From Candidatus Rokuibacteriota bacterium (GTDB lineage: Bacteria > Methylomirabilota > Methylomirabilia > Rokubacteriales > CSP1-6): DNA of 47,533 nt. Below the pieces are notes generated by a model. It was not told the origin of the DNA, did no database searches, and saw nothing but the letters and a program-made list of their open reading frames with translations. Shown here one piece after another: positions 16,856-25,093 of the stretch. Every line of letters starts with the position of its first letter. The first letter of the stretch is position 1. The stretch lies in the NCBI GenBank assembly GCA_016184365.1, contig JACPCW010000130.1, positions 1-47,533 of the forward strand. Reading direction: 5' to 3'. The position numbers and the translations under genes are program-made.

Positions 16856-17043
16856 CGGGCGTCCTCCTCGTCGCAGGAGAATGAGCAGCAGATGACGCCG
16901 TCGTGAGCGGCGCCGCGTTGCGCGGCGGGCAGCAAGAACCGCACCGGACGCTTCGTGGACGATGGCGATTGGAGATTGGCGGCAACCGCCGTGTCCGGCC
17001 TGCCCTGCGCGTGTGCAACCTGCACTGAAGCCGGGCGGCGGTT

Positions 17044-17089
17044 CTACGAATCCGAAGGTCGGGAGGTCGAAGCTCTCAGGGCGCACCAC
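17044..17089 (+). repeat. Direct repeat, distal copy: tRNA-Arg 3' fragment (putative attR)
   Basis: It repeats tRNA-Arg(ACG) from the anticodon loop to CCA with two substitutions, both in the T-arm (GTTCGAATC became GGTCGAAGC), so it cannot form a normal tRNA. No 5' tRNA half precedes it. With 14567-14612 it brackets a 2.4-kb segment carrying three leftward genes. Confidence 0.7.
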
Positions 17090-17134
17090 CCACCCCGCGC
17101 GCCCGGGAATCGTCAAGTCCGCCGACCGTCGTCC

Positions 17135-17160
17135 CGAGAGCCCGGCGACCCGGGCTCTCG
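17135..17160. terminator. 11-bp hairpin between att-like repeat and tadA
   Basis: CGAGAGCCCGG and CCGGGCTCTCG flank a CGAC tetraloop. The stem is perfect and GC-rich but lacks a T tract on either strand. It may insulate tadA from upstream transcription. Confidence 0.5.
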
Positions 17161-17187
17161 CTTGTGAATCCGCAGCGTTATCGGTAG

Positions 17188-17706
<519 letters not shown>

Positions 17707-17761
17707 GGCGCGGTCGGCGCGGATGCGCCGAGGCGCCGAGCCGACACTACGAATGAGACGC

Positions 17762-17856
17762 GGAGGGGTGGCCGAGCCCGGTTGAAGGCGTCCGACTCGA
17801 AATCGGATAGGGGCCCAAAAGGTCCCTCGGGGGTTCAAATCCTCTCCCCTCCGCCA
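17762..17856 (+). tRNA. tRNA-Ser(CGA)
   Basis: A class II tRNA with acceptor GGAGGGG/CCCCTCC, anticodon loop CTCGAAA (anticodon CGA at 17798-17800), a long variable arm, a GGGTTCAAATCC T-arm and an encoded CCA. Confidence 0.95.
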
Positions 17857-17902
17857 ATTTTCTTCTCGCCGTAGACCGAGGAGCGCCGTGTCGCGAAAAT
17901 GA

Positions 17903-17997
17903 GGAGGGGTGACCGAGCGGCCGAAGGTGCGGCACTGGAAATGCCGTGCACGGGGAGAACCCCTGTGCCGTGGGTTCAAATCCCACCCCCTCCGCCA
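17903..17997 (+). tRNA. tRNA-Ser(GGA)
   Basis: A class II tRNA with acceptor GGAGGGG/CCCCTCC and anticodon loop CTGGAAA (anticodon GGA at 17937-17939). The long variable arm has GCACGGGG...CCCCTGTGC pairing. The T-arm is GGGTTCAAATCCC and CCA is encoded. It is 46 nt after tRNA-Ser(CGA). Confidence 0.96.
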
Positions 17998-18037
17998 ATC
18001 CAGTAAGATCGTCATCGTTCATCGACAATCGAATTGC

Positions 18038-18268
18038 GATGGGCCGTGCTAGACGGGGAGGTAGCGGTGCCCTGTAGCCCGCAATCCGCTCTAGCGGGGT
18101 TGAATCCCCTCCCGAGGACGTTCCGTGTTGAATGAGCCTCATGGGGCGGCGTTGAAGGTTGGGCCCCACGCAACGACAAGCGTCGAACCCCGCCAGGCCC
18201 GGAAGGGAGCAACGGTAAGGCGCCTCTCTCGTGTGCCGTGGGAGTACCTGACTGGAGCAGGCTCTGTG
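18038..18268 (+). ncRNA. ffs: Signal recognition particle RNA, large type with Alu domain
   Basis: The 5' part carries the conserved Alu-domain stretch GTGCTAGACGGGGAGGTAGC followed by CGCAATCCGCTCTAGCGGGG. The 3' part carries the S-domain signature CAGGCCCGGAAGGGAGCAAC with its GGAA tetraloop near 18201. It then has the 3' Alu return strand around GGGAGTACCTGACTGGAGCA. At roughly 230 nt this is the large bacterial form, not the 4.5S form. It binds Ffh and targets nascent membrane proteins. Ends are approximate by a few bases to about 10 nt. dnaX follows directly, a common bacterial arrangement. Confidence 0.9.
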
Positions 18269-18315
18269 AGGAGATCGCAGGACGGGCCGGTCGGAGGAGG
18301 GTGCACGGCCTTTAT

Positions 18316-20076
18316 TTGACGTACCAGGTGCTCGCTCGCAAGTGGCGGCCGCAGGCCTTCGATGCCGTCGTCGGCCAGGACGCCATCACACGCACGCTCA
18401 GGAACGCGCTGGCCGCCGGCCGGATCGCGCACGCCTACCTGTTCGCCGGGCCGCGCGGCGTCGGCAAGACCACGACGGCGCGGCTGCTCGCGCGCGCGCT
18501 CATGTGTCTCGATCGCGACACCGCCGAGCCGTGCGAGCGCTGCGCGGCGTGCGAGGAGACGCGCGCCGGGACGTCGATGGACCTCATCGAGATCGATGCC
18601 GCGTCGAACCGCAAGATCGACGACGTGCGCGCGCTGCGGGAGAACGTCAAGTACGCGCCCTCCCGCGGCCGGTACAAGGTGTACATCATCGACGAGGCCC
18701 ATCAGATCACTCCCGATGGGTTCGACGCGCTCCTGAAGACGCTCGAGGAGCCGCCGTCGCACGTCGTCTTCGTGCTGGCGACGACCGATCCCCGTGAGCT
18801 GCCGCCGACCATCCTGTCGCGCGTGCAGCGGTTCGACTTCCGCCCGATCGCGCCTGACACGCTCGTCGCGCGCCTCGAAGAGATCCTCCGCGAGGAGAAG
18901 ATCGAGTTCGAGCCGGCGGCGCTGCCGCAAGTCGTGCGCGCCGCCGAAGGCTCGCTGCGCGACGCGCTGTCGCTGCTCGACACCGCGATCGCGTACGGCA
19001 ACGGGCGTATCGCGGGCGAGACCGTCGCGCAGCTGCTCGGCGCCACGGCGCCCGTCGAGGTCCGCGCGTTCGCCGCGGCGCTGCTCGCCTACGACGTCGC
19101 CGGCGCGCTCGGCGCGATCGACCGCGCGGTGCGCGAAGGCGAAGACCTCGGCGCGTTCACCCGCGACGTCATCGAGCTGCTCCGTCGCGCGATGGTGCTG
19201 CGCGCGGCGCCGACCGCGCAGCTGCCGGATCTCACCACGACGGAAGCGAACGAGCTGCGCAAGCTCGGCGAGCCGGTGAGCCTCGACGAGATCCTCTACG
19301 TCGTGCGCGCCTTCCTCGACGCCGACGAGCTCATGCGCGACTCGCCGCATCCGCGCGTCGAGCTCGAGATCGCCACGGTGCGCGCGACCCGCCGGCCCGT
19401 TCCGCAGGCGCTCGAGGAAGTGCTCCGCCGCGTCGACGAGGTCGAAGGCCGGCTGCGGCAGCAGGCGCCATCGGCGCCCACGCAGGAGACGCTGCTCGGC
19501 GATTCCGCAGCCGCGCGCCCGGAACCGCGCCGCGCGGCGCCGAGCGCCGCGCCGCGGCCGATTGCGGAGCCGACACGTCCGGCGACTCGTCCGGCGGTGA
19601 CCGACCCTCCCGGTAGTCCAGAATCGCCCGCGCGTGTGACGCCGCCGCCCGGAGCCGTTCCCCGCGGCACGCCGCCATCCGCTCGTGCCGGCACGCCCGC
19701 GCCGACGGCCACGGTGCCCGGCGGCGAGCTGGACACGCTCTGGCAACGCGTGATCGAGGACGTCATGGCCAAGAAGGCCATGCTCGCCGGAGTGCTGATG
19801 CACGCACGCGCTGAAGCGCTCGTGGGCAGCGAGTTGACGGTGGTCCTGACCGGTAGCGATTTTCACCGCGAACGACTTGCCGACCCCGCCAACCGTGAGC
19901 TCGTGCGGCAAGCGATCAAGCGTCACATCGCGGGCGCCGAGAGCTTCAACGTCATCACTCAGGGCAACGGCGGCGGCAGCGTGGCCGAGGATCCGACGGT
20001 GCGCGCTGCACTCGAAGAGTTCCAGGGCGAGATCGTCAACGTACGTCGGCGCGCGCCGGAAGGAGAAGGCCAGTGA
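18316..20076 (+). CDS. dnaX: DNA polymerase III subunit gamma/tau
   Basis: A 586-aa clamp-loader ATPase. Walker A GPRGVGKTT is at about 45-53, a four-Cys zinc module at 63-79 (CLDRD...CERCAAC) and Walker B VYIIDEAH near 120. A LATTDPRELPPTILSR sensor-1 region follows. A Pro/Ala-rich linker (about 385-470) leads to a C-terminal domain for polymerase contact. TTG 18316 is preferred because the protein then begins MTYQVLARKWRP, the conserved family N-terminus; GTG 18301 is an alternative sitting right after GGAGGAGG. Its stop overlaps the next start, beginning a dnaX-ybaB-recR operon. Confidence 0.95.
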   Translation: MTYQVLARKWRPQAFDAVVGQDAITRTLRNALAAGRIAHAYLFAGPRGVGKTTTARLLARALMCLDRDTAEPCERCAACEETRAGTSMDLIEIDAASNRKIDDVRALRENVKYAPSRGRYKVYIIDEAHQITPDGFDALLKTLEEPPSHVVFVLATTDPRELPPTILSRVQRFDFRPIAPDTLVARLEEILREEKIEFEPAALPQVVRAAEGSLRDALSLLDTAIAYGNGRIAGETVAQLLGATAPVEVRAFAAALLAYDVAGALGAIDRAVREGEDLGAFTRDVIELLRRAMVLRAAPTAQLPDLTTTEANELRKLGEPVSLDEILYVVRAFLDADELMRDSPHPRVELEIATVRATRRPVPQALEEVLRRVDEVEGRLRQQAPSAPTQETLLGDSAAARPEPRRAAPSAAPRPIAEPTRPATRPAVTDPPGSPESPARVTPPPGAVPRGTPPSARAGTPAPTATVPGGELDTLWQRVIEDVMAKKAMLAGVLMHARAEALVGSELTVVLTGSDFHRERLADPANRELVRQAIKRHIAGAESFNVITQGNGGGSVAEDPTVRAALEEFQGEIVNVRRRAPEGEGQ

Positions 20077-20387
20077 AGGGCTTCGGCAACATCATGAAGG
20101 AAGCGCAGAAGCTGCAGCAGCAGATGGCCGCGATGCAAGAAGAGGTCGGCAAGCGCGAGGTCGAGGCGACGGCCGGCGGCGGCATGGTGACGGTGAAGGC
20201 GAACGGCAAGCAGGAGCTCCTGTCGATCAAGCTCGATCCCGAGGTCATCGACAAGGACGACGCGCAGATGCTCGAGGACCTCGTTCTCGCCGCGTGCAAC
20301 GAAGCGCTGCGGAAGTCCCGCGAGCTCGTGCAGCAGGAGCTCGGCAAGCTCACCGGCGGCATGAAGATCCCCGGCCTGGGGATGTAG
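20073..20387 (+). CDS. ybaB: YbaB/EbfC family nucleoid-associated protein
   Basis: A 104-aa DNA-binding protein with the typical N-terminal coiled helix (MKEAQKLQQQMAAMQEEV), a beta hairpin VKANGKQELLSIKLDPEV and a C-terminal helical dimer segment ending in KIPGLGM. The family binds DNA as tweezer-like dimers. GTG 20073 overlaps the dnaX stop codon, and recR follows after 6 nt. The dnaX-ybaB-recR order is widely conserved in bacteria and supports all three calls. Confidence 0.95.
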   Translation: MKGFGNIMKEAQKLQQQMAAMQEEVGKREVEATAGGGMVTVKANGKQELLSIKLDPEVIDKDDAQMLEDLVLAACNEALRKSRELVQQELGKLTGGMKIPGLGM

Positions 20388-20393
20388 CGGCAG

Positions 20394-20996
20394 GTGGCGT
20401 ACTACCCGGAACCGGTCGCGCGGCTGATCGAGGCGCTGCAGCGCCTGCCGGGTATCGGGCCCAAGACGGCCCAGCGTCTGACGTTCTTCCTGCTCAAGCG
20501 TCCCACCGACGAGGTGCGCGAGCTGTCCGAGTCGCTCATGGCGCTCAAGGACCGCATTTTCGCGTGCCAGACGTGCTTCAACGTGACGGACGCGGACCCG
20601 TGCCGCCTCTGTTCGGATCCCGCGCGGGACGCGCGCGTGATGTGCGTCGTCGAGGAGCCGAACGATCTCCTGGCGATGGAGCGCACCGGTGAATTCAAGG
20701 GGCGCTACCACGTGCTGCTCGGCGCGCTCTCGCCGCTCGACGGCATCGGACCGGAAGATCTCAAGATTCGCGAGCTCCTCGCGCGTCTCGACGCCGGCGG
20801 TACCGCGGAAGTCATTCTCGCGACGAATCCGAACGTCGAGGGCGAAGCGACCGCGCTGTATCTCGCCAAGCTCCTGCGTCCGCTCGGGGTGCGCATCACG
20901 CGGATCGCGCGCGGCCTGCCGGTCGGCGGCGATCTCGAGTACGCCGATCAGGTGACGCTGTCGAAGGCGCTCGAGGGTCGCCGCGAAGTCAACTGA
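20394..20996 (+). CDS. recR: Recombination protein RecR
   Basis: A 200-aa protein with an N-terminal helix-hairpin-helix (LPGIGPKTAQRL) and a zinc finger at about 58-73 (CQTCFNVTDADPCRLC). A TOPRIM domain starts at VMCVVEEPNDLLAMERTGEF. RecR works with RecO and RecF to load RecA at gaps. GTG 20394 is the start, close behind ybaB. The C-terminal segment GGDLEYADQVTLSKALEGR is the usual family end. The stop codon overlaps the probable start of the next gene. Confidence 0.96.
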   Translation: MAYYPEPVARLIEALQRLPGIGPKTAQRLTFFLLKRPTDEVRELSESLMALKDRIFACQTCFNVTDADPCRLCSDPARDARVMCVVEEPNDLLAMERTGEFKGRYHVLLGALSPLDGIGPEDLKIRELLARLDAGGTAEVILATNPNVEGEATALYLAKLLRPLGVRITRIARGLPVGGDLEYADQVTLSKALEGRREVN

Positions 20997-21649
20997 ACGC
21001 CGTCGGTCTCGTCCTCGTCGCGCTGCTCGCCGGTTGCGCCCCCGTTGCCTCGTCGCGTCCTGCCGCGCTCGCCGGCCCAGGTGAATCATCGAAGTCCGTG
21101 TGGGTCGTCGGTCACGGCTGGCACGTCGGTCTGGCGGTGCGGCGCGACGAGGTCCGCGCCGACCTCTGGAGCGAAGCGCACGACTTCGGCGCGTTCGAGC
21201 ACGTCGAGGTCGGCTGGGGCGACGGTGATTTTTATCCAGCCGAACGCGGGACGGTCGCGCTCGCGCTTCGGGCCGCGGTGGCGTCAGCCTCCAGCGTGTT
21301 GCACGTCGCCGCGTTCAACGGCGACGTCGCGGAGTTCTTCGCGGGCGCGCCGGTCGTCGAGCTCCGGCTGACGCCTGCCGCGTTCGACGCGGTCTGTCGC
21401 TTCATCGCGGCGGCGTACGCGCGCGAGCCGTCGGCGCAGCCCCTCGGCGCCGGCCTGTATGGTGCGAGCCGGTTCTATCGCGCGCGGCAGCCGTACCGCG
21501 TCTTCGACAATTCGAACAACTGGGCGGCGCGGGCGCTGCGCGCGGGCGGGGTGCCGGTCTCGCCGGGCCTGTCGCTCACGGCCGGAAGCGTCTTCGCGCA
21601 GGTGGAGCCGCTCGGCACGGTGCGGCGCTCGAAAAATACGGTAAACTGA
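20993..21649 (+). CDS. DUF2459-like lipoprotein, probable CTG start
   Basis: The conserved part (SVWVVGHGWHVGLAVRRDEV, then EVGWGDGDFYPAERG) resembles DUF2459 proteins, a family of unknown function. The frame continues upstream through LVLVALLAGCAP, a lipobox with Cys at residue 15, and reaches CTG 20993, which overlaps the recR stop codon. No ATG, GTG or TTG is available further upstream in this frame. A start at GTG 21098 would remove the signal. The predicted 218-aa product would be lipidated and exported. The signal lacks the usual basic N-terminus, so the start stays uncertain. Coupled translation from recR is plausible. Confidence 0.65.
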   Translation: MNAVGLVLVALLAGCAPVASSRPAALAGPGESSKSVWVVGHGWHVGLAVRRDEVRADLWSEAHDFGAFEHVEVGWGDGDFYPAERGTVALALRAAVASASSVLHVAAFNGDVAEFFAGAPVVELRLTPAAFDAVCRFIAAAYAREPSAQPLGAGLYGASRFYRARQPYRVFDNSNNWAARALRAGGVPVSPGLSLTAGSVFAQVEPLGTVRRSKNTVN

Positions 21650-21675
21650 TCGACGGTTTCCGCGTCGTCGGACAC

Positions 21676-21751
21676 TCCCCGGTAGCTCAGTCGGTAGAGC
21701 GCCTGACTGTTAATCAGGATGTCGCTGGTTCGAGCCCAGCCCGGGGAGCCA
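21676..21751 (+). tRNA. tRNA-Asn(GUU)
   Basis: Acceptor TCCCCGG/CCGGGGA, a D-arm AGCTCAGTCGGTAGAGC, anticodon loop CTGTTAA with GTT at 21709-21711, a GGTTCGAGCCC T-arm and an encoded CCA. It lies 26 nt after the DUF2459-like gene. A TAAACT at 21642-21647 may be its -10. Confidence 0.97.
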
Positions 21752-21762
21752 ACCATGTCCTG

Positions 21763-22866
21763 TCACGCGCCGAGCTTCACCGATCGGCCCGTGGCGGAGG
21801 AGCGCTCGATTGCGTCGATCAGCTTGTGGCGCTGCACGGCGAGATCGAAGTCGACGTCGAAGGACCCACCGCCGCGCAGGGCATCCGCGGCGCGCGCGTA
21901 CGCCTGGGCGACGTTGTAGGGCTGGCCGCCCGGAGCGCCCTCCGGGACGAACTTGTATCTGGCCGGCACCGGCATCGTCGCCATGGCCTCTTTGCCTTTG
22001 CCCGCGAATACCTCGCTCGATCCGGTGTTGAACGAGCCCTCCGCGCGAAGGACCAGGGCGCCCTCGCGCCCGTAGATCTCGATTCGGTTGCCGCCGGGAT
22101 TCGAGGGAACGGCGGCGACGTTGACCGACACCTCGGCGCCGCTCGCCATGCGCCCGACGACGTTGATGCTGTCCGGCGAATCGACCGGGACCGGTTTGCC
22201 GTCGAGCGTGCGCCACTCGGGGATTCGCGTCGACACGCGGGCCGAGAGCTCGGAAAACTCTCCGAGCACGGCGCAGAGCGCGTCGATGGCGTGGCCGCCC
22301 GTGATGGTCAGGACGTTGGCGCCGTTCGCGCGGACGCCCTGCCAGATGCGGCCGGGGCCACGCTGGAGGACCGCCGGCGCGACGCACGTCAAGCTCGCCG
22401 TGAGGACTTCGCCGATGTAGCCCTCACGGATGAGATCACGCGCGTACAGAATCGCCGGGGCGCTGCGCGCCTGCAGGCCGACGATGGTCTTCAACGAGCG
22501 CTGGCGCGCGAGCCCGGCCATTTCTTCCGCTTCGGCCAGTGTCTTGCCGAGCGGCCACTCGCAGAGCACGGGCTTGCCGGCCTGCAGGCCAGCCATGACC
22601 AGGTCGCGGTGACCGGGCACCCGCACGCACACGACGACGAGGTCGACGTCGGGATCGGCCGTCATGTCGCTGAAGCGGTGGAAGGCCCGCTCCGCGCCAA
22701 ACGCCGCGGCCGATGCCTTGGCGGTGTCCTCGTGCGACGTGCAGACCGCCTTCAGCTCGTAGCCGGGCAGAGCCTTCAGGGCGGGAACGTGGGCGTTCGC
22801 GCCCCAGCCGCTTCCGCCCTGGGTGACGGTGGCTCCGACGATGCCGACGCGAATCGTGTTTGTCAT
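21763..22866 (-). CDS. Gfo/Idh/MocA family oxidoreductase
   Basis: A 367-aa NAD(P)-dependent dehydrogenase. The Rossmann motif VGIVGATVTQGGSGWGA lies at the N-terminus, VVVCVRVPGHRDLVMAGLQAGKPVLCEWPLG is the usual second nucleotide segment, and the EKP-like lysine is replaced by EWP. A TGGHAIDALCAVLGEF helix supplies the conserved His/Asp pair of the substrate domain. The profile resembles galactose-dehydrogenase/Gal80-like members. It probably oxidises a sugar or sugar acid. The gene is monocistronic, leftward and convergent with tRNA-Asn. The EWP change from the common EKP is worth noting. Confidence 0.88.
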   Translation of the reverse strand: MTNTIRVGIVGATVTQGGSGWGANAHVPALKALPGYELKAVCTSHEDTAKASAAAFGAERAFHRFSDMTADPDVDLVVVCVRVPGHRDLVMAGLQAGKPVLCEWPLGKTLAEAEEMAGLARQRSLKTIVGLQARSAPAILYARDLIREGYIGEVLTASLTCVAPAVLQRGPGRIWQGVRANGANVLTITGGHAIDALCAVLGEFSELSARVSTRIPEWRTLDGKPVPVDSPDSINVVGRMASGAEVSVNVAAVPSNPGGNRIEIYGREGALVLRAEGSFNTGSSEVFAGKGKEAMATMPVPARYKFVPEGAPGGQPYNVAQAYARAADALRGGGSFDVDFDLAVQRHKLIDAIERSSATGRSVKLGA

Positions 22867-22978
22867 TGGGGAGGAGGTCTCCTGACTGGTGAGGATTGAC
22901 GCCTACTACCGTCACCAGACGGCGTCAGCCGAGCTGGCGACACTCCCGTAACCGAGTCTCCGGGAAACCCGGCGCGGT

Positions 22979-23125
22979 TCACTTGCGGGTGGACGGCATT
23001 TGCAGAGGAACGTCGGCCTGCTGGACGCACGCGTCGATCACGCCGGCTTGCGCCGTCGCCGGGTCGGGCGCCGCGCCGGCACACACCACCAATGTGAGAA
23101 GGAGGAGAACGATACGGGTCGACAT
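22979..23125 (-). CDS. Small exported peptide, unknown
   Basis: A 48-aa product starting MSTRIVLLLLTLVVCAGAAP, with a clear signal-like hydrophobic N-terminus and a possible cleavage after AQA. A short mature part with one Cys remains (GVIDACVQQADVPLQM). An in-frame upstream extension is possible. No family is recognised and the ribosome site is weak. It sits in a 380-nt gap between leftward genes, whose remainder shows nothing else I can support. Confidence 0.4.
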   Translation of the reverse strand: MSTRIVLLLLTLVVCAGAAPDPATAQAGVIDACVQQADVPLQMPSTRK

Positions 23126-23246
23126 CGTTACCCACCAGACTGAAAGGGCCGTGCAATGCAGGAGAATGTTGGACCCCGGGGACGATATCAGAAACAGGAC
23201 GAACAGGGACGCGAAGCGCACGCGTCTGTCGACCGACCGGCACGTC

Positions 23247-24182
23247 TCAGATCCCGAGCAGGCGGTGCGGGTTCGCGATCATCATCTCGGCGACGTGGTC
23301 CTCCGGGACGCCGCGCGCGACGAGGCCCCGATGAAACGCCTCGAGGCCCGCGGCGACCGTCTCCGTCACCGGCTGGCCGAGGTCGGAGCTGAGCAGCGCG
23401 TGCCCGGGCCCGACGGCGCGGATGGCCTCGACGTAGCGGTCGACCGGGATGTGATCCAGCTCCACGTTGCTCCAGCAGTACTCGAGACAGACGCCGGGAT
23501 GCGCCGCTAACCGGACCTGGTCGTCGATCGTGAGCCGGGTCGCCTGGTAGAACGCGTGGGTCACGACGATGCGCCGGATGCCGGCCGACACGGCGGCGTC
23601 GACGAGCGCGAGCACCTCGCCGCGTGACAGATGCCCGGTCGCGAGCACGAGATCGTGCGCGGCGATGCGCTCGAGCACGGCGCGCACCGGTGCCGTGATC
23701 GTCCCCGGCTCGTCCGGTCCACCGTCCCAGATGCTGAGCCCGCCGCCAGGCGGAAACACGCGACAGCGTTCCGGCTCGACGCCCCACGCGGGGACGAAGT
23801 CACGCCGGCCGTTCGCGCGCAGGTGGCTCTCGGCATGCACGGTCGGCATCCACACCACGGACCGGACGCGGTCTTCATGCCGTGAGCTCGCCTCCGACTT
23901 GTTCGCCTCGACCAGCGCATCGACGGCGGCGGCGTTGAAGCCGCCGACGCCGAGGTTCAGCACGACCCCGCCGGCCATGAGCACGCCGCGCGCGCGTGCG
24001 AGCGCGGCGAGCGGCGCCGTCGCGATCGAATGGTGCTTGAGCACCGCGCCGAAGCCGGCGCGGGCCGCCTCGTCGGCGAGCGTGACCACGTCGTAGCGCC
24101 GGGCGAGCAGCTCGGGCCCGACGTGCACGTGGAAGTCGATCACCTGCCGGTCCCCGTCCCGCGGAAGCGCCATCGCGGTCAT
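23247..24182 (-). CDS. TIM-barrel metal-dependent hydrolase (DUF6282-like)
   Basis: A 311-aa protein with an N-terminal VIDFHVHVGP motif (metal HxH), a central lysine in AVLKHHSIAT, a VLATGHLSRGEVLAL histidine strand and a C-terminal SSDLGQP Asp. This is the metal-site order of amidohydrolase-like TIM barrels. I associate it with DUF6282-type proteins, whose substrate is unknown. It is divergent from the NHL-TRAP gene block with only 38 nt between starts, so shared regulation is likely. ATG 24182 is used; ATG 24173 is an alternative. Confidence 0.75.
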   Translation of the reverse strand: MTAMALPRDGDRQVIDFHVHVGPELLARRYDVVTLADEAARAGFGAVLKHHSIATAPLAALARARGVLMAGGVVLNLGVGGFNAAAVDALVEANKSEASSRHEDRVRSVVWMPTVHAESHLRANGRRDFVPAWGVEPERCRVFPPGGGLSIWDGGPDEPGTITAPVRAVLERIAAHDLVLATGHLSRGEVLALVDAAVSAGIRRIVVTHAFYQATRLTIDDQVRLAAHPGVCLEYCWSNVELDHIPVDRYVEAIRAVGPGHALLSSDLGQPVTETVAAGLEAFHRGLVARGVPEDHVAEMMIANPHRLLGI

Positions 24183-24220
24183 TATGCTAGCCTGCGCGCA
24201 CTCTGACGGAGGCCCCTCGG

Positions 24221-25078
24221 ATGGCTGCGGAGAACGTCACCAGTCTCGTCGTCGGCACCGGCGACTTCGTCTACGAAATCGTGCGGCCGTGGGGCACGCT
24301 GCCGGCCGGCCGGGTCTTCGGGCTCATCAGTCACGTCGCGGTCGACTCGCGCGACCGCGTGTACTTCTACCAGCGCACGGACCCGCCGGTCCTCGTGTTC
24401 GACCGCGAGGGCAACTTCCTCACCGGCTGGGGCGACGGGCGCCTGCGCGACGCCCACGGGATCTACGTCGGTCCGGACGATCACCTCTACGTCTGCAATC
24501 GCGACGAGCACGAGGTGCTGAAGGTCACGACGGACGGTCGCATCGTGCTGGCGCTCGGTACTCGCGGGCGCCCGCGCCTCCAGGCGCCCTTCAATCATCC
24601 GGCCGACGTCGCGGTCGCGCCCAACGGCGACATCTACGTCGCCGACGGCTACGGCAACTCCGCGGTGCATCGCTTTTCCGCGGACGGCAAGCACCTGTCG
24701 TCGTGGGGGACGCCCGGCGCCGGGCGCGGCCAGTTCACGACGCCGCACGGCATCTGGGTGGACGCGAACGACCGCGTGCTCGTCGCCGATCGTGAGAACA
24801 ACCGCGTGCAGCTCTTCAGCCCCGAGGGCGACCCGTACGGGGAGTGGAGCGACCTCTATCACCCGATGGACATCTACGTCGACCGCGCCGGCACCGTGTA
24901 CGTCACGGACCAGATCCCGAGGATCACGATGTACGCGCCGGACGGCCGCATGCTCGCGCGCGGCCGGCCGGCCGCGTACGGCGCCCACGGGGTCTGGGGC
25001 GATTCGCGCGGCGACCTCTATCTCGCGGAGATGAACCTCAACCAGGTCACGAAGCTCGTGCGCCGGCCGGCGCCGTGA
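24221..25078 (+). CDS. NHL-repeat beta-propeller protein
   Basis: A 285-aa protein made of repeated NHL blades. Examples are HVAVDSRDRVYFYQRTDPPVL, HGIYVGPDDHLYVCNRDEHE, ADVAVAPNGDIYVADGYGNS and HGIWVDANDRVLVADRENNR, giving about six blades. The pattern resembles peptidyl-alpha-hydroxyglycine lyase-like propellers, but no enzymatic role is established. No signal peptide is visible. It is the first rightward gene ahead of the DctP-DctQ-DctM transporter, 15 nt before dctP. It could sense or process the transported ligand; this is inference. Its divergent partner is the TIM-barrel hydrolase. Confidence 0.82.
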   Translation: MAAENVTSLVVGTGDFVYEIVRPWGTLPAGRVFGLISHVAVDSRDRVYFYQRTDPPVLVFDREGNFLTGWGDGRLRDAHGIYVGPDDHLYVCNRDEHEVLKVTTDGRIVLALGTRGRPRLQAPFNHPADVAVAPNGDIYVADGYGNSAVHRFSADGKHLSSWGTPGAGRGQFTTPHGIWVDANDRVLVADRENNRVQLFSPEGDPYGEWSDLYHPMDIYVDRAGTVYVTDQIPRITMYAPDGRMLARGRPAAYGAHGVWGDSRGDLYLAEMNLNQVTKLVRRPAP

Positions 25079-25093
25079 AGGGAGCGGAACCCC

